Numbered from the stretch's first letter, positions 24,273 through 32,227 are shown. The stretch: 64,000 nt of DNA from JAHEZL01 sp046074525 (GCA_046074525.1 JBJTOK010000071.1:1-64000), one strand, 5' to 3'. The notes: generated by a model not told the origin, from the sequence alone. Numbers and translations are program-made.

Positions 24273-25055
24273 ATGAAAATCAAGTGTTTACGGATTTTTG
24301 CCGGACCTAACGGATCAGGTAAGTCTACTTTTATTGCCGGAGTGCAGGCAAAACCTCCTGTCAAAAATTTTAAGTTGGGGCTATATGTTAATGCTGATGA
24401 TATTGAAAAAGAGTTAAAGAAAACCAAGAAAATGCCTTTTTCAGCTTTTGGGATAGAGGTCTCTACTTCGGAAATTAAGCGTTATTTTAAAAAATCCACT
24501 TTTGCTCCGGTTAAATTAAAGCTTCCTGATTTATGGAAGTACTTTTCAGTGGAAAATAATATTCTGAAAATTGAGAAGGAACTAAAGATCAATTCTTATG
24601 TTGCTGCGGACATAGCAGAGTTCATTAGGGTGCAAATCTTGCGCTCTGACCAGTCTTTTTCCTATGAAACAGTAATGAGTGATGAGAGAAAGATTGCTTT
24701 TCTCAGAAAAGCTAAGAGGGCAGGGTATAGAATCTATTTGTATTTCTTTTGTACGGAGGACCCTATGCTTAATGTTGGTCGTGTTCAAAGTAGAGTGGCA
24801 CAAGATGGTCACAATGTTAACAAGGAAACCATCGAGAAACGTTATTTTAAAAGCTTACAAAATCTGTTGCCTGCGATTAAATTATCCCACAGGGCTTATC
24901 TTTTCGATAATTCAAAACAAGTGAGTGTTTTGATTGCGGAAATTACAAAAGGTAAGCAAGTTAGCTTGGTGTATCCTGAACTTGTACCAGGATGGTTTGT
25001 AGATTATGTGTTCAATAAATCAAAAACTGAAAAATCGGTAAAACGGCAAAAATAG
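24273..25055 (+). CDS. Zeta-toxin family P-loop kinase
   Basis: 260 residues. The Walker A FAGPNGSGKST is at residues 9-19, and NADDIEKEL follows a strand, as in zeta toxins where an Asp helps phosphorylate UDP-N-acetylglucosamine. FSYETVMSDE, then RVQSRVAQDGHNV and RYFKSLQNL with LFDNS near the end complete the family pattern. An insert at residues 50-100 is longer than usual. No epsilon-type antitoxin (about 90 residues, helical bundle) is adjacent; instead a glycine-zipper protein precedes it. Non-toxic zeta-like kinases are common, so toxicity is unproven. Confidence 0.78.
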   Translation: MKIKCLRIFAGPNGSGKSTFIAGVQAKPPVKNFKLGLYVNADDIEKELKKTKKMPFSAFGIEVSTSEIKRYFKKSTFAPVKLKLPDLWKYFSVENNILKIEKELKINSYVAADIAEFIRVQILRSDQSFSYETVMSDERKIAFLRKAKRAGYRIYLYFFCTEDPMLNVGRVQSRVAQDGHNVNKETIEKRYFKSLQNLLPAIKLSHRAYLFDNSKQVSVLIAEITKGKQVSLVYPELVPGWFVDYVFNKSKTEKSVKRQK

Positions 25056-25067
25056 AATTGAACTAAC

Positions 25068-25164
25068 AAAAAAGCCCCGTCTTTCGCCGAGGCCAGAAAG
25101 ATTTATCTTATAGCTTAGAATCTATCATTTCTGATGTCATCAGATCTTTAAGACTGATCTTCGT
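25068..25164 (-). ncRNA. Candidate small RNA, copy A
   Basis: One of three minus-strand units with the same plan (others at 25655-25739 and 31493-31585). TGGCAC lies 25 bases before the predicted start, then TTTTA. The transcript would be about 97 nt and end in a GC-rich hairpin (25074-25093) plus a U run, preceded by UCUUUCU. The middle contains CTGATG-A-CATCAG. Copy A has ACG where the others have ATG at the predicted start. No homology to a named RNA is claimed. Confidence 0.45.
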
Positions 25165-25173
25165 ATATATAGC

Positions 25174-25189
25174 ATAAAAGTGCGTGCCA
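25174..25189 (-). promoter_or_regulatory. Sigma-54-like promoter of copy A
   Basis: TGGCACG, four bases, then TTTAT on the minus strand, close to the -24/-12 consensus TGGCACG-N4-TTGCA. It starts right after the stop codon of the upstream gene. Confidence 0.4.
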
Positions 25190-25190
25190 G

Positions 25191-25637
25191 CTATTTCTTG
25201 TATTTCGAAATATGCAGGTCTTCCGCTTCTTCAATAGAGTGGGATTGAGATAAATCATTTTCCTTTTTCGCCATTGTACTCAGTTTGTGAAAATAACTGC
25301 TCAGGATTTTTAATTCCTCTTCAGTGAGATTTTCAACATCAATGAGACGGTTACTCGGACCTTTCAGCGAAGCGATCAATTCATTGAGTTTGAGATGTAC
25401 CGCCTGGGAGTCTTTGTTTTGTGCGCGCTGGATGAGGAAAACCATCAGGAAGGTGATAATAGTGGTGCCTGTATTGATGACCAGCTGCCAGGTATCAGAA
25501 AAATCAAAGAGGGGGCCGCTTATCAACCAGGCTATAATAATGATCACCGCTGAAATAAAAGCGATGGTGCTTCCTGTAAACGCGATGGCTGCGCGGGAGA
25601 TACGTTCAAAAATATTGAAATTTTCAGGCTTTTTCAT
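25191..25637 (-). CDS. Low-affinity iron permease family membrane protein
   Basis: 148 residues with two membrane helices (about 15-40 and 50-68). The segment ISGPLFDFSDTWQLVINTG, then TTIITFLMVFLIQ and a conserved QNKDSQAVHLKLNELI, identifies PF04120, named after fungal Fet4. The bacterial members lack most Fet4 helices and an iron role is not shown. The C-terminus is a charged cytosolic tail. Candidate small RNAs lie on both sides, each reading the same way. Confidence 0.82.
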   Translation of the reverse strand: MKKPENFNIFERISRAAIAFTGSTIAFISAVIIIIAWLISGPLFDFSDTWQLVINTGTTIITFLMVFLIQRAQNKDSQAVHLKLNELIASLKGPSNRLIDVENLTEEELKILSSYFHKLSTMAKKENDLSQSHSIEEAEDLHISKYKK

Positions 25638-25654
25638 AGTGGTGTAAAAATACT

Positions 25655-25739
25655 AAAAAGCCCCGCTTTGATGGGGAGAGTAAAGAACAATTTTATTGAA
25701 TCATTACGGATGTCGTCGTGTTTTAAAATCTGTCTGCAT
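25655..25739 (-). ncRNA. Candidate small RNA, copy C
   Basis: About 85 nt, with the same organisation as copies A and B: TGGCAC box at 25759-25764, TTTTAC, then ATGCAGAC at the predicted start, a variable core, TTCTTTAC, and a four-base GC hairpin (CCCC/GGGG around eight bases) with a U run at 25659-25655. The terminator is the weakest of the three. The first codons could encode an 11-residue peptide beginning MQTDF. Confidence 0.42.
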
Positions 25740-25748
25740 TGCTATGCT

Positions 25749-25764
25749 GTAAAATGTTGTGCCA
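25749..25764 (-). promoter_or_regulatory. Sigma-54-like promoter of copy C
   Basis: TGGCAC, five bases, then TTTAC on the minus strand, 30 bases downstream of the SGNH gene stop. Spacing to the predicted start is the same as in copies A and B. Confidence 0.4.
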
Positions 25765-25793
25765 TAGTTTAGTGTCTGCCCGAGAAGCAGGGC

Positions 25794-26684
25794 TTAAAAG
25801 CCCTTTGCTTCTCTGATTTTTTGTACATTCTCAGCAAACAATTTTGTGAATTTTTGTTGTCCCTGAAAATTCATGTGTTCCGGATCAGAAAAGTCGTTTT
25901 CAGAAAAGTCGTTTTGAGAATAATCCAACCGGCAAACATTGTCTTTTTGTGTGAGTGTTCTAATGCAGTTGAAGTATTTCTGTGTAGGTTGTGCAACAAA
26001 TCTTTTTGATTTAGGCATTGTTGTGATGATGAATAGATTATTCGGATGGCTGTCGATTAATTGCAGAAGTGAATAATAATTTTGCATTTCCACTTCCTCG
26101 TCATATACTTCAATGTGCTTTGTTTTTTCATCATGAATTGAAGATCGTTTGGCATTGTGCTTTAATGAATTTGATTTTTTTCTGCCTGAAGCAGAATGAA
26201 GAGTCAGGAAGCTGGCTGTTTTATTGAAGGCAGAGTTGAAGTCGGGAGAAAGGAATACCCTGGCTGTTTTTAGCGGATTGTTTTTTAAGAGGAAGAAATG
26301 TTCTTCCGGAGTCATGAAATACATGTACTTTCTATAGTTTTTTGGTAAACGATTGTCGGCAATATTGAGGTTAGCAGATGTAATAGATAAGGGAGAGAAT
26401 TCAATACAAATGATTGCATTGGGTTGGGCTTCAAGTGTTTTTCGAGCTTTAACGACGGAATAAAAAACGGTTTCCCCACCCATTGAAAAGTTGGCAATGT
26501 CGGCGGTGTCTTTAATAGCACATTGCGGATGACTGTTGCCGATAACAAAAACCTTTTTATTGGTAGCTGTGTAAGGATTTTTATTGTACCACTGTATGAG
26601 GAAGTAATAGCAAAAGATTATCGACAGGTATCCCAGTACAATAAAAGCTGCATATTTTAATGATTTTAGGATGAACTTTTTCAT
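25794..26684 (-). CDS. SGNH-like partner of the MBOAT acyltransferase
   Basis: 296 residues: one N-terminal membrane anchor (residues 11-31), then a periplasmic domain. VIGNSHPQ puts a nucleophile Ser51 in a GNSH block and SDPEHMNFQG gives Asp267/His270, together the SGNH-hydrolase triad seen in AlgJ/AlgX-type acetyltransferases. It overlaps the MBOAT gene by one base, so the two proteins should act together: MBOAT carries the acyl group across the membrane and this protein moves it to the glycan. Sequence similarity to AlgJ is remote. A short direct repeat (NDFSENDFSD) lies just before the DPEH block. Confidence 0.68.
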   Translation of the reverse strand: MKKFILKSLKYAAFIVLGYLSIIFCYYFLIQWYNKNPYTATNKKVFVIGNSHPQCAIKDTADIANFSMGGETVFYSVVKARKTLEAQPNAIICIEFSPLSITSANLNIADNRLPKNYRKYMYFMTPEEHFFLLKNNPLKTARVFLSPDFNSAFNKTASFLTLHSASGRKKSNSLKHNAKRSSIHDEKTKHIEVYDEEVEMQNYYSLLQLIDSHPNNLFIITTMPKSKRFVAQPTQKYFNCIRTLTQKDNVCRLDYSQNDFSENDFSDPEHMNFQGQQKFTKLFAENVQKIREAKGF

Positions 26685-28108
26685 CAGAAATTAAAATAAA
26701 TAAAGTTGTTGTCGGAATCGCTATATAGCATGAAGTAGATAATCAGGATGCCCATCAAGAAGGAAATCGTCGTAGGGATTTTTAATTTTCTGTCGTTTCG
26801 GCGGAATTGCCAGTCGGCCACTATAATGATTATGGCACAAAGCAGGGTTTTGTATACGGATTTAGATAACGACTGTAAGGGATCGCTGTACAAACTTGTG
26901 GCGATATGCCCGATATAATCTACAGCAACACTAAGATTGTCAGCCCTGAAAAAAATCCACGCCAGCGTTACAAACGCAAAAGTGACGAACATTTGCATCA
27001 ATTCTTTAAAACTCGGTAAAGGGCTGTTTTCTGCAATGGTATCAATGTGTTTTCGGTTGCGTTTGAGCAGCAATAGGGGTAAAAATGCACAGGCATGAAT
27101 AAATCCCCATGCAATAAAATTCCACTTAGGACCATGCCAAAAACCGCTTAAAAGAAAAATGATAAATGTGTTTCTGATGGCTTTTAATGTCCCTTCTCCC
27201 GATCCTCCCAGTGGTATATAAACGTATGTTTTAAACCATGAAGTAAGGGATATGTGCCATCGGCGCCAGAATTCAGCAATGTCTCTTGAAAAGTAAGGGA
27301 ATCTGAAATTACTTAATATTTCAAAGCCAAAAATTTTAGCTGTTCCTATGGCGATATCACTATAGCCACTGAAATCACAATATATTTGAAAGCTAAAAGC
27401 AATTGCACCCGTAATCAGGCAGAGCGCGCTGCTTGTTTCATATTCTTCAAACGCAGTGTCGGCGATTCCCGAAAGGGTATAAGCGAGAACCGCTTTTTTA
27501 AACATCCCCCAAAGTATCAGCTTGCATCCGTCAACAGCTTGGGAGTATTTAAATATCCGAGTGCGTTGTATCTGGGGCAATAAATGGTTGGCCCGCTCAA
27601 TAGGGCCGGCAACAAGCAAAGGGAAGAAGCTCACGAATACAGCGTAATCAACAAAGTTTTTTACTGGCAATTGTTTGTTGCGGTAAATATCGAAAACATA
27701 GGACATTCCATGGAAAGTGTAAAATGAAAGGCCAACAGGTATTGCGATGTTAAGGAGAGGAGTGCTGACAGTAATTCCAAAACCTGCCAGCATAATTTGT
27801 AATTCAGTGGTGAAGAAATCGTAGTATTTAAATAGTCCTAAAATCCCCAGGTTGTTGACGATGCTTAGCCATAAAAATAGTTTAGCTTTTTTCCGGGTGG
27901 CAGAGGCAACACCAAAACCATAGCAATAATCCAATAAGGTGCTTAGGAAAAGAAGTGATAAAAAATGAATACTCCACCACCCGTAAAAAAAATAACTGGA
28001 GAGTAGAATCAGGATGTTTTGCCATTTTAGTGATTTACCGGCAACAAACCAGTATAAACTAAATACAGCAGGTAAAAAGAAGAAAAATTCAAATGAATTA
28101 AATAACAC
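26684..28108 (-). CDS. MBOAT family O-acyltransferase (AlgI-like)
   Basis: 474 residues with roughly ten membrane helices. Typical AlgI features: AGPIERANHLLPQI, the YCDFSGYSDIAIG helix, FRFPYFSRDIAEFWRRWHIS (His285) and LLSGFWHGPKWNF, whose His325 corresponds to the catalytic His of AlgI. It takes an acetyl group from a cytosolic donor and passes it outward for polysaccharide O-acetylation. No polysaccharide synthase lies beside it, so the target glycan is unknown. Confidence 0.9.
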   Translation of the reverse strand: MLFNSFEFFFFLPAVFSLYWFVAGKSLKWQNILILLSSYFFYGWWSIHFLSLLFLSTLLDYCYGFGVASATRKKAKLFLWLSIVNNLGILGLFKYYDFFTTELQIMLAGFGITVSTPLLNIAIPVGLSFYTFHGMSYVFDIYRNKQLPVKNFVDYAVFVSFFPLLVAGPIERANHLLPQIQRTRIFKYSQAVDGCKLILWGMFKKAVLAYTLSGIADTAFEEYETSSALCLITGAIAFSFQIYCDFSGYSDIAIGTAKIFGFEILSNFRFPYFSRDIAEFWRRWHISLTSWFKTYVYIPLGGSGEGTLKAIRNTFIIFLLSGFWHGPKWNFIAWGFIHACAFLPLLLLKRNRKHIDTIAENSPLPSFKELMQMFVTFAFVTLAWIFFRADNLSVAVDYIGHIATSLYSDPLQSLSKSVYKTLLCAIIIIVADWQFRRNDRKLKIPTTISFLMGILIIYFMLYSDSDNNFIYFNF

Positions 28109-28199
28109 CTTGGTCTATGTTGTAATAATGCGGGCAAGATACAAATTTGAACTTATATGGGTAAGATCGGATTATTTCAACTATCATAATTCCTGCTTG

Positions 28200-28232
28200 T
28201 TTGAATTGAAAGCTATAATCATTGTATCTTGC
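28200..28232 (+). promoter_or_regulatory. Promoter of selO
   Basis: TTTG (28200-28203), 21 bases, then TATCTTGC (28225-28232). Transcription would start near 28238, which supports the ATG at 28252 as the start codon. Confidence 0.5.
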
Positions 28233-28251
28233 AGTGAAATATTGTTGTCAA

Positions 28252-29706
28252 ATGTCAGAAAAAGCTAGAATATTTAATTTTGATAACACCTATTGTGAAT
28301 TGCCGTCGCGATTGTTTGAGCATTGTTTGCCCACTTCTGTGCATGCGCCTCGACTGGTGATTTTCAATACGGCATTGGCAAAGGAGCTGGGTTTGAACAG
28401 CGATGTTCCTGATGAGGAGATTGCCGATTGTTTGTCGGGAAATAAAATCGTTGAAGGTTCGCAGCCTATCGCACAAGCTTATGCCGGACACCAATTCGGG
28501 CATTTTAATATGTTGGGCGATGGTCGCGCGATTTTACTGGGTGAACATGTCACACCTCAAAATAAAAGGGTAGACATACAGTTGAAAGGTCCGGGACCAA
28601 CACCCTATTCCCGCAATGGCGATGGCAGGGCTACGCTGAGTTCCATGCTTCGCGAGTACATCATAAGTGAAGCGATGCAGGCGTTGGATATTCCTACAAC
28701 AAGAAGTTTAGCGGTGGTGGCGAGTGGTGAAGAAGTGTATAGGGAATATGTACATGAGGGAGCTGTGCTCACAAGAATTGCAGCCAGTCACATCCGTGTG
28801 GGAACTTTTGAATTTGCCCGCAGATTCAACGATGTTGAAACATTTAAAACCTTTGTCAATTATACTATACAGAGGCATTATCCGGAAGTGATGCATTTGG
28901 AGAATCCATCATTGGAATTGTTCAAAACAGTGATGGAAAAACAAATTACCCTTATTGTCAACTGGATGCGCATAGGTTTTATTCATGGAGTAATGAATAC
29001 CGACAATATGAGTATTTCCGGTGAAACCATTGATTATGGTCCTTGTGCTTTCATGAATACCTACCATGCAGAAAGGGTATTCAGTTCTATCGATAGAAAC
29101 GGACGTTATGCTTTCGGTAACCAGGCACAGATGGCAAAATGGAATCTCACACGTTTGGCCGAAACTTTACTGGTGCTCATTCATCCCGAAAGGGATAAAG
29201 CGGTGGAAATGGTGCAGGAAGTACTGCAAAGTTATATCCCGAAATTTGAGCAGCAGTGGTTGAGAATGATGCGTAATAAGTTAGGATTAATTCAGGAAGA
29301 GGAAGGTGATGAAAAACTTATCGCTGCTTTGTTATTGTGGATGCAGGATCATGGCGCTGATTATACCAATACTTTTAATGCATTGCTTTACCAGGATTTT
29401 TTGAATGAAGCAATTTATCAAAACAGCGAATTTGAATTGTGGTATGAGCAATGGCTCAAAAGAAGAGCAAAAGAAAACAAGTATGCTTCTTTGGAGTTGA
29501 TGCAAAAAAATAATCCTGTTGTTATTCCACGAAATCATAGAGTAGAGGAGGCTTTACAGCAGGCCGCTTTTGAAAATAATTTATCGCCTTTGCATGATTT
29601 GCTGGCTGCGGTGACGCAACCCTCTCGTTACAATAAAAATTTTTATAAATACCATACTCCGCCGAAGGATGGAGATAATGGGTATAAGACCTATTGCGGG
29701 ACTTAA
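28252..29706 (+). CDS. selO: Protein adenylyltransferase SelO
   Basis: 484 residues from the ATG at 28252. An in-frame ATG at 28222 would lie upstream of the predicted transcription start and add ten unrelated residues. This pseudokinase-fold enzyme transfers AMP to Ser/Thr/Tyr of target proteins (fido-independent AMPylation). Hallmarks are YAGHQFGHFNMLGDGRA, then QLKGPGPTPYSRNGDGRA with its Gly-rich loop, and the metal site region GVMNTDNMSISGETIDYGP. Length agrees with E. coli YdiU (478). Bacterial SelO links to oxidative stress. It ends just before an inverted repeat shared with the converging gene. Confidence 0.95.
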   Translation: MSEKARIFNFDNTYCELPSRLFEHCLPTSVHAPRLVIFNTALAKELGLNSDVPDEEIADCLSGNKIVEGSQPIAQAYAGHQFGHFNMLGDGRAILLGEHVTPQNKRVDIQLKGPGPTPYSRNGDGRATLSSMLREYIISEAMQALDIPTTRSLAVVASGEEVYREYVHEGAVLTRIAASHIRVGTFEFARRFNDVETFKTFVNYTIQRHYPEVMHLENPSLELFKTVMEKQITLIVNWMRIGFIHGVMNTDNMSISGETIDYGPCAFMNTYHAERVFSSIDRNGRYAFGNQAQMAKWNLTRLAETLLVLIHPERDKAVEMVQEVLQSYIPKFEQQWLRMMRNKLGLIQEEEGDEKLIAALLLWMQDHGADYTNTFNALLYQDFLNEAIYQNSEFELWYEQWLKRRAKENKYASLELMQKNNPVVIPRNHRVEEALQQAAFENNLSPLHDLLAAVTQPSRYNKNFYKYHTPPKDGDNGYKTYCGT

Positions 29707-29796
29707 ATCCCTCTTGCCAGTGCGTCTTTCCTCCTCGCAATGACTTACTGGGCTAAAGGGGAGAGCGAAGGATTTGTGTGGTGGCAAGAGGGATTT
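29705..29796. repeat. Long-armed inverted repeat between converging genes
   Basis: AAATCCCTCTTGCCA (29705-29719) is perfectly complementary to TGGCAAGAGGGATTT (29782-29796), with 62 bases between. A T run follows the right arm. The interior contains TCCTCGCAATGAC, a phrase frequent in dispersed bacterial palindromes. It can serve as a terminator for selO but looks like a mobile or dispersed element. Confidence 0.6.
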
Positions 29797-29802
29797 TTTA
29801 TT

Positions 29803-30360
29803 CTATTTCCCCAACATTCCATTCTTCAAATCTTCATCTGCCGGATCGTTACAAAACCAAATGCCGAAAAGGGCTTTCTTAAAGTCGTAACCTGGAATGG
29901 TTTTCACAATTTTGTTATTGATGAGAACTTGCGTTCCGGTGCCTTTGATGTATTGAATAATGATCACATCATTTACCTTAAATTCAGTATTGAAACACTT
30001 TTTAAAATCAGCAATTTTAGTGGCAATGGCTGTTGTGTTGTTGTTTGTGGCTTTCTGAAATCCTTCGTCAACTGCAGCAATGAATTTTTCACGGGTGATC
30101 TTATCACTAACCAAAACAATGCGCATGGCCATATTTTCGTCTTTGGTCATGGCCACATCCCCGGTAGTAATTTTACTTTGTGAATAAAAACCGGCAACGT
30201 ATAAATCGAAATAGAATTTCTCACGCAGTCCTGCGCCATTCAGATTCAGTTTGGTTCCTCCGACTTGCATTGAAGCAGCGAAACTTACGCCTTCCACTGT
30301 TTTTTGCGCTTGAGCCGAAGTGAGAATTAGTAAAGAAAAAAATGCGAGATAGAATTTCAT
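29803..30360 (-). CDS. Secreted chalcone isomerase-like protein
   Basis: 185 residues. Signal peptide 1-19 (LLILTSAQAQ). Residues ~20-180 follow the bacterial chalcone-isomerase-like family: LNLNGAGLREKFYFDLYVAGFY, then MRIVLVSDKIT, the FKKCFNTEFKVNDVI stretch and ALFGIWFCNDPADEDLKNGMLG at the end. Bacterial members are periplasmic proteins of unknown function that keep the fold and usually not flavonoid chemistry. It overlaps the epimerase gene by four bases (ATGA), so the pair is co-translated. Confidence 0.82.
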   Translation of the reverse strand: MKFYLAFFSLLILTSAQAQKTVEGVSFAASMQVGGTKLNLNGAGLREKFYFDLYVAGFYSQSKITTGDVAMTKDENMAMRIVLVSDKITREKFIAAVDEGFQKATNNNTTAIATKIADFKKCFNTEFKVNDVIIIQYIKGTGTQVLINNKIVKTIPGYDFKKALFGIWFCNDPADEDLKNGMLGK

Positions 30361-31463
30361 TGGATGGAAGCTTTAGTTAAGGTTTTTAAAAAGTCTTTGT
30401 CAACAATTGCACCAAGTCCGGGTTTTGATGGTACAGTGATTTCTCCTTTGTTGCTATAGAGTAATCCACCGATAACGTGATCTTCATTTAGCATCATTGG
30501 CGAATCAAAATCAAAGTGAACAATATTATTGCACGTAAGCGCCAAATGAGCAGAGGCTGTGAAAGCCAGTCGCGATTCCAGGAAACCACCGATTTGCATA
30601 GTCATATTGGCCGCTTCGGCGAGACGGATAATTTTCATGGCATTAAAAAGTCCCGAAGATTTTCCCAGCTTCACGTTGAATTGATCACAGGCGGATAAAG
30701 CAATGAGTCGCTTTGCATCGTTGTGATCGCAGCAGGATTCATCGGACATGATGGAAATCGGACTCTCTTTTTTTATGCGTGGAAGTTCCATGAAATCCCA
30801 GCGGGGAATAGGTTCTTCGCAATGTTGAATGTTGTAAGGTGCTAAAGCTTTTAATGTGTCAACAGCTTCTTCGGCACGCCAGCCTTGATTTGCATCGATG
30901 CGCAAAGGAATTTCTATTCCAATTGCTTCGCGGATTTTTTTGATGCGTTCTACATCTTCTTCTTTGCTACCACCCAATTTTACTTTAATGATTTGAAATC
31001 CGCCGGCAATGTATTTTTGAGCATCGGCAGCCATTTTAGAAGCTTCGCCAATGCTCACTGTATAATCAGTAATTAGGGTTTTGTTGTTTTTTCCACCTAG
31101 AAAAGCGTAGAGAGGAAGCTGTGCATGTTGCGCTGCGATATCGTGCAAAGCAATATCGAAAGCACTTTTGATGCTGGAGTTGCTGTAAATTGTGGCATCC
31201 ATCGTGAGATGGCAGGCAGCAATATCCAAAGGATTTTTGCCGATGAGATTTTTTGCCAAATGTTTACCAACTTCAAATCCCGATTCCATACTTTCTCCAT
31301 TGATCATCTTGAAGGGACAACATTCACCGAAGCCTACAAATCCGTCGTCGGTTTTTATGAGAATAATAATGTTTTCGGCGTATTCATGCCGACTCAAAGA
31401 AATAACAAATGGTTCTTTGAGCTTAATCGGCGCCTGGTAAATTTCAATTTGCCTGATCTTCAT
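30357..31463 (-). CDS. Dipeptide epimerase (enolase superfamily)
   Basis: 368 residues starting at MKIRQIEIY (31463). Upstream in-frame codons (to 31478) are less like the family. It is a muconate-lactonising-type member of the enolase superfamily: IIKVKLGG provides the K-x-K acid/base, RIDANQGW, QHCEEPI and MSDESCC bind Mg2+, and FNVKLGKSSG carries the second catalytic Lys. Close relatives epimerise L-Ala-D/L-Glu from murein peptide recycling or other dipeptides. The specific dipeptide is not evident. Confidence 0.85.
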   Translation of the reverse strand: MKIRQIEIYQAPIKLKEPFVISLSRHEYAENIIILIKTDDGFVGFGECCPFKMINGESMESGFEVGKHLAKNLIGKNPLDIAACHLTMDATIYSNSSIKSAFDIALHDIAAQHAQLPLYAFLGGKNNKTLITDYTVSIGEASKMAADAQKYIAGGFQIIKVKLGGSKEEDVERIKKIREAIGIEIPLRIDANQGWRAEEAVDTLKALAPYNIQHCEEPIPRWDFMELPRIKKESPISIMSDESCCDHNDAKRLIALSACDQFNVKLGKSSGLFNAMKIIRLAEAANMTMQIGGFLESRLAFTASAHLALTCNNIVHFDFDSPMMLNEDHVIGGLLYSNKGEITVPSKPGLGAIVDKDFLKTLTKASIQ

Positions 31464-31492
31464 GACTTGAAGATACAAACATCTTTAAAAAT

Positions 31493-31585
31493 AAAAAGCC
31501 CCGTCTTTCAACGGGGCCGGTAAAGATTAAACTTTCAATATGAGCTACATTGCTTTGCTACATGAGTTAAAAAATTAGTCTTCAT
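31493..31585 (-). ncRNA. Candidate small RNA, copy B
   Basis: The clearest of the three copies: TGGCAC at 31605-31610, TTTTAC, then ATGAAGAC at the predicted start. A variable core holds a direct repeat (ATGTAGC twice). TCTTTAC precedes a seven-base-pair hairpin (31498-31517) and a U run to 31493. About 93 nt long. It lies between two divergent genes, so it is not the tail of an upstream message. An ORF for a 16-residue peptide (MKTNFLTHV...) begins at the predicted start. Confidence 0.5.
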
Positions 31586-31594
31586 CGCTATAAA

Positions 31595-31610
31595 GTAAAA
31601 GCTTGTGCCA
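31595..31610 (-). promoter_or_regulatory. Sigma-54-like promoter of copy B
   Basis: TGGCAC, five bases, then TTTAC on the minus strand. The spacing to the predicted start equals that of copies A and C. Confidence 0.42.
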
Positions 31611-31688
31611 GCCTGATTAAAGTCAAAATGAGAAGTCCTTTGCTCAATGCAGGGGATGGAGAGCAACGTTTTTTTGTATTTTTATTCC

Positions 31689-32168
31689 ATGTTTGATTTC
31701 ACTGCCATCGATTTTGAAACTGCGAATTATCGCGGGTCATCCATCTGCCAGATTGGCCTGGTTCGCATTGAAAATGGGGAAATTGTAAAAACAGTGAATC
31801 AGCTGATTTGTCCGCCCGGCAATTATTATATTCCCAAGTTCATCGACATTCATGGCATCACGCCCGAGCACACAGCCTCGGCACCGACTTTCGAAGATTT
31901 TTGGGGACATATCCGATCGTTGATTGAAGATCAGACTTTAGTGGCGCACAACGCGGTTTTCGATTGTTCCTGCTTAAAGCAGGTGCTTGAATTTTATGAT
32001 CTAGCGCCCGTTCGATACAATAAGCAATGCACTTACAGGATTTACAAAAAAGGACTGGCTAAAATTTGTGCCGAGCAAAATATTGTGCTCCAGCATCACG
32101 ATGCGCTGAGCGATGCAATGGCTTGTGCGGAGTTGTACAGAAGGCATCTTTTAAATTTTCCTAAATAA
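31689..32168 (+). CDS. DEDDh 3'-5' exonuclease (DnaQ-like)
   Basis: 159 residues from ATG at 31689. An earlier in-frame start (31647) would add 14 residues without homology. The fold is RNase H-like with exo motifs: AIDFETAN (D-x-E), VAHNAVFDCSCL (second Asp) and HHDALSDAMACAEL with the His and last Asp. This is the DnaQ/polymerase epsilon exonuclease class that trims DNA 3' ends. It stands alone, unlinked to a polymerase, so it is a repair or general exonuclease. The signature is clear. Confidence 0.88.
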   Translation: MFDFTAIDFETANYRGSSICQIGLVRIENGEIVKTVNQLICPPGNYYIPKFIDIHGITPEHTASAPTFEDFWGHIRSLIEDQTLVAHNAVFDCSCLKQVLEFYDLAPVRYNKQCTYRIYKKGLAKICAEQNIVLQHHDALSDAMACAELYRRHLLNFPK

Positions 32169-32227
32169 GTCATCCCTCAAAAACAATATCCTTACCTTCC
32201 CTCACGCTTAATAAAAAACCGGAGCTT

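Noticed and set aside
29581..29787. Minus-strand ORF (SHCEEERRTG) in the inverted repeat
   Set aside because: It is a by-product of the repeat's sequence; such frames recur in dispersed palindromes and show no independent coding signal.
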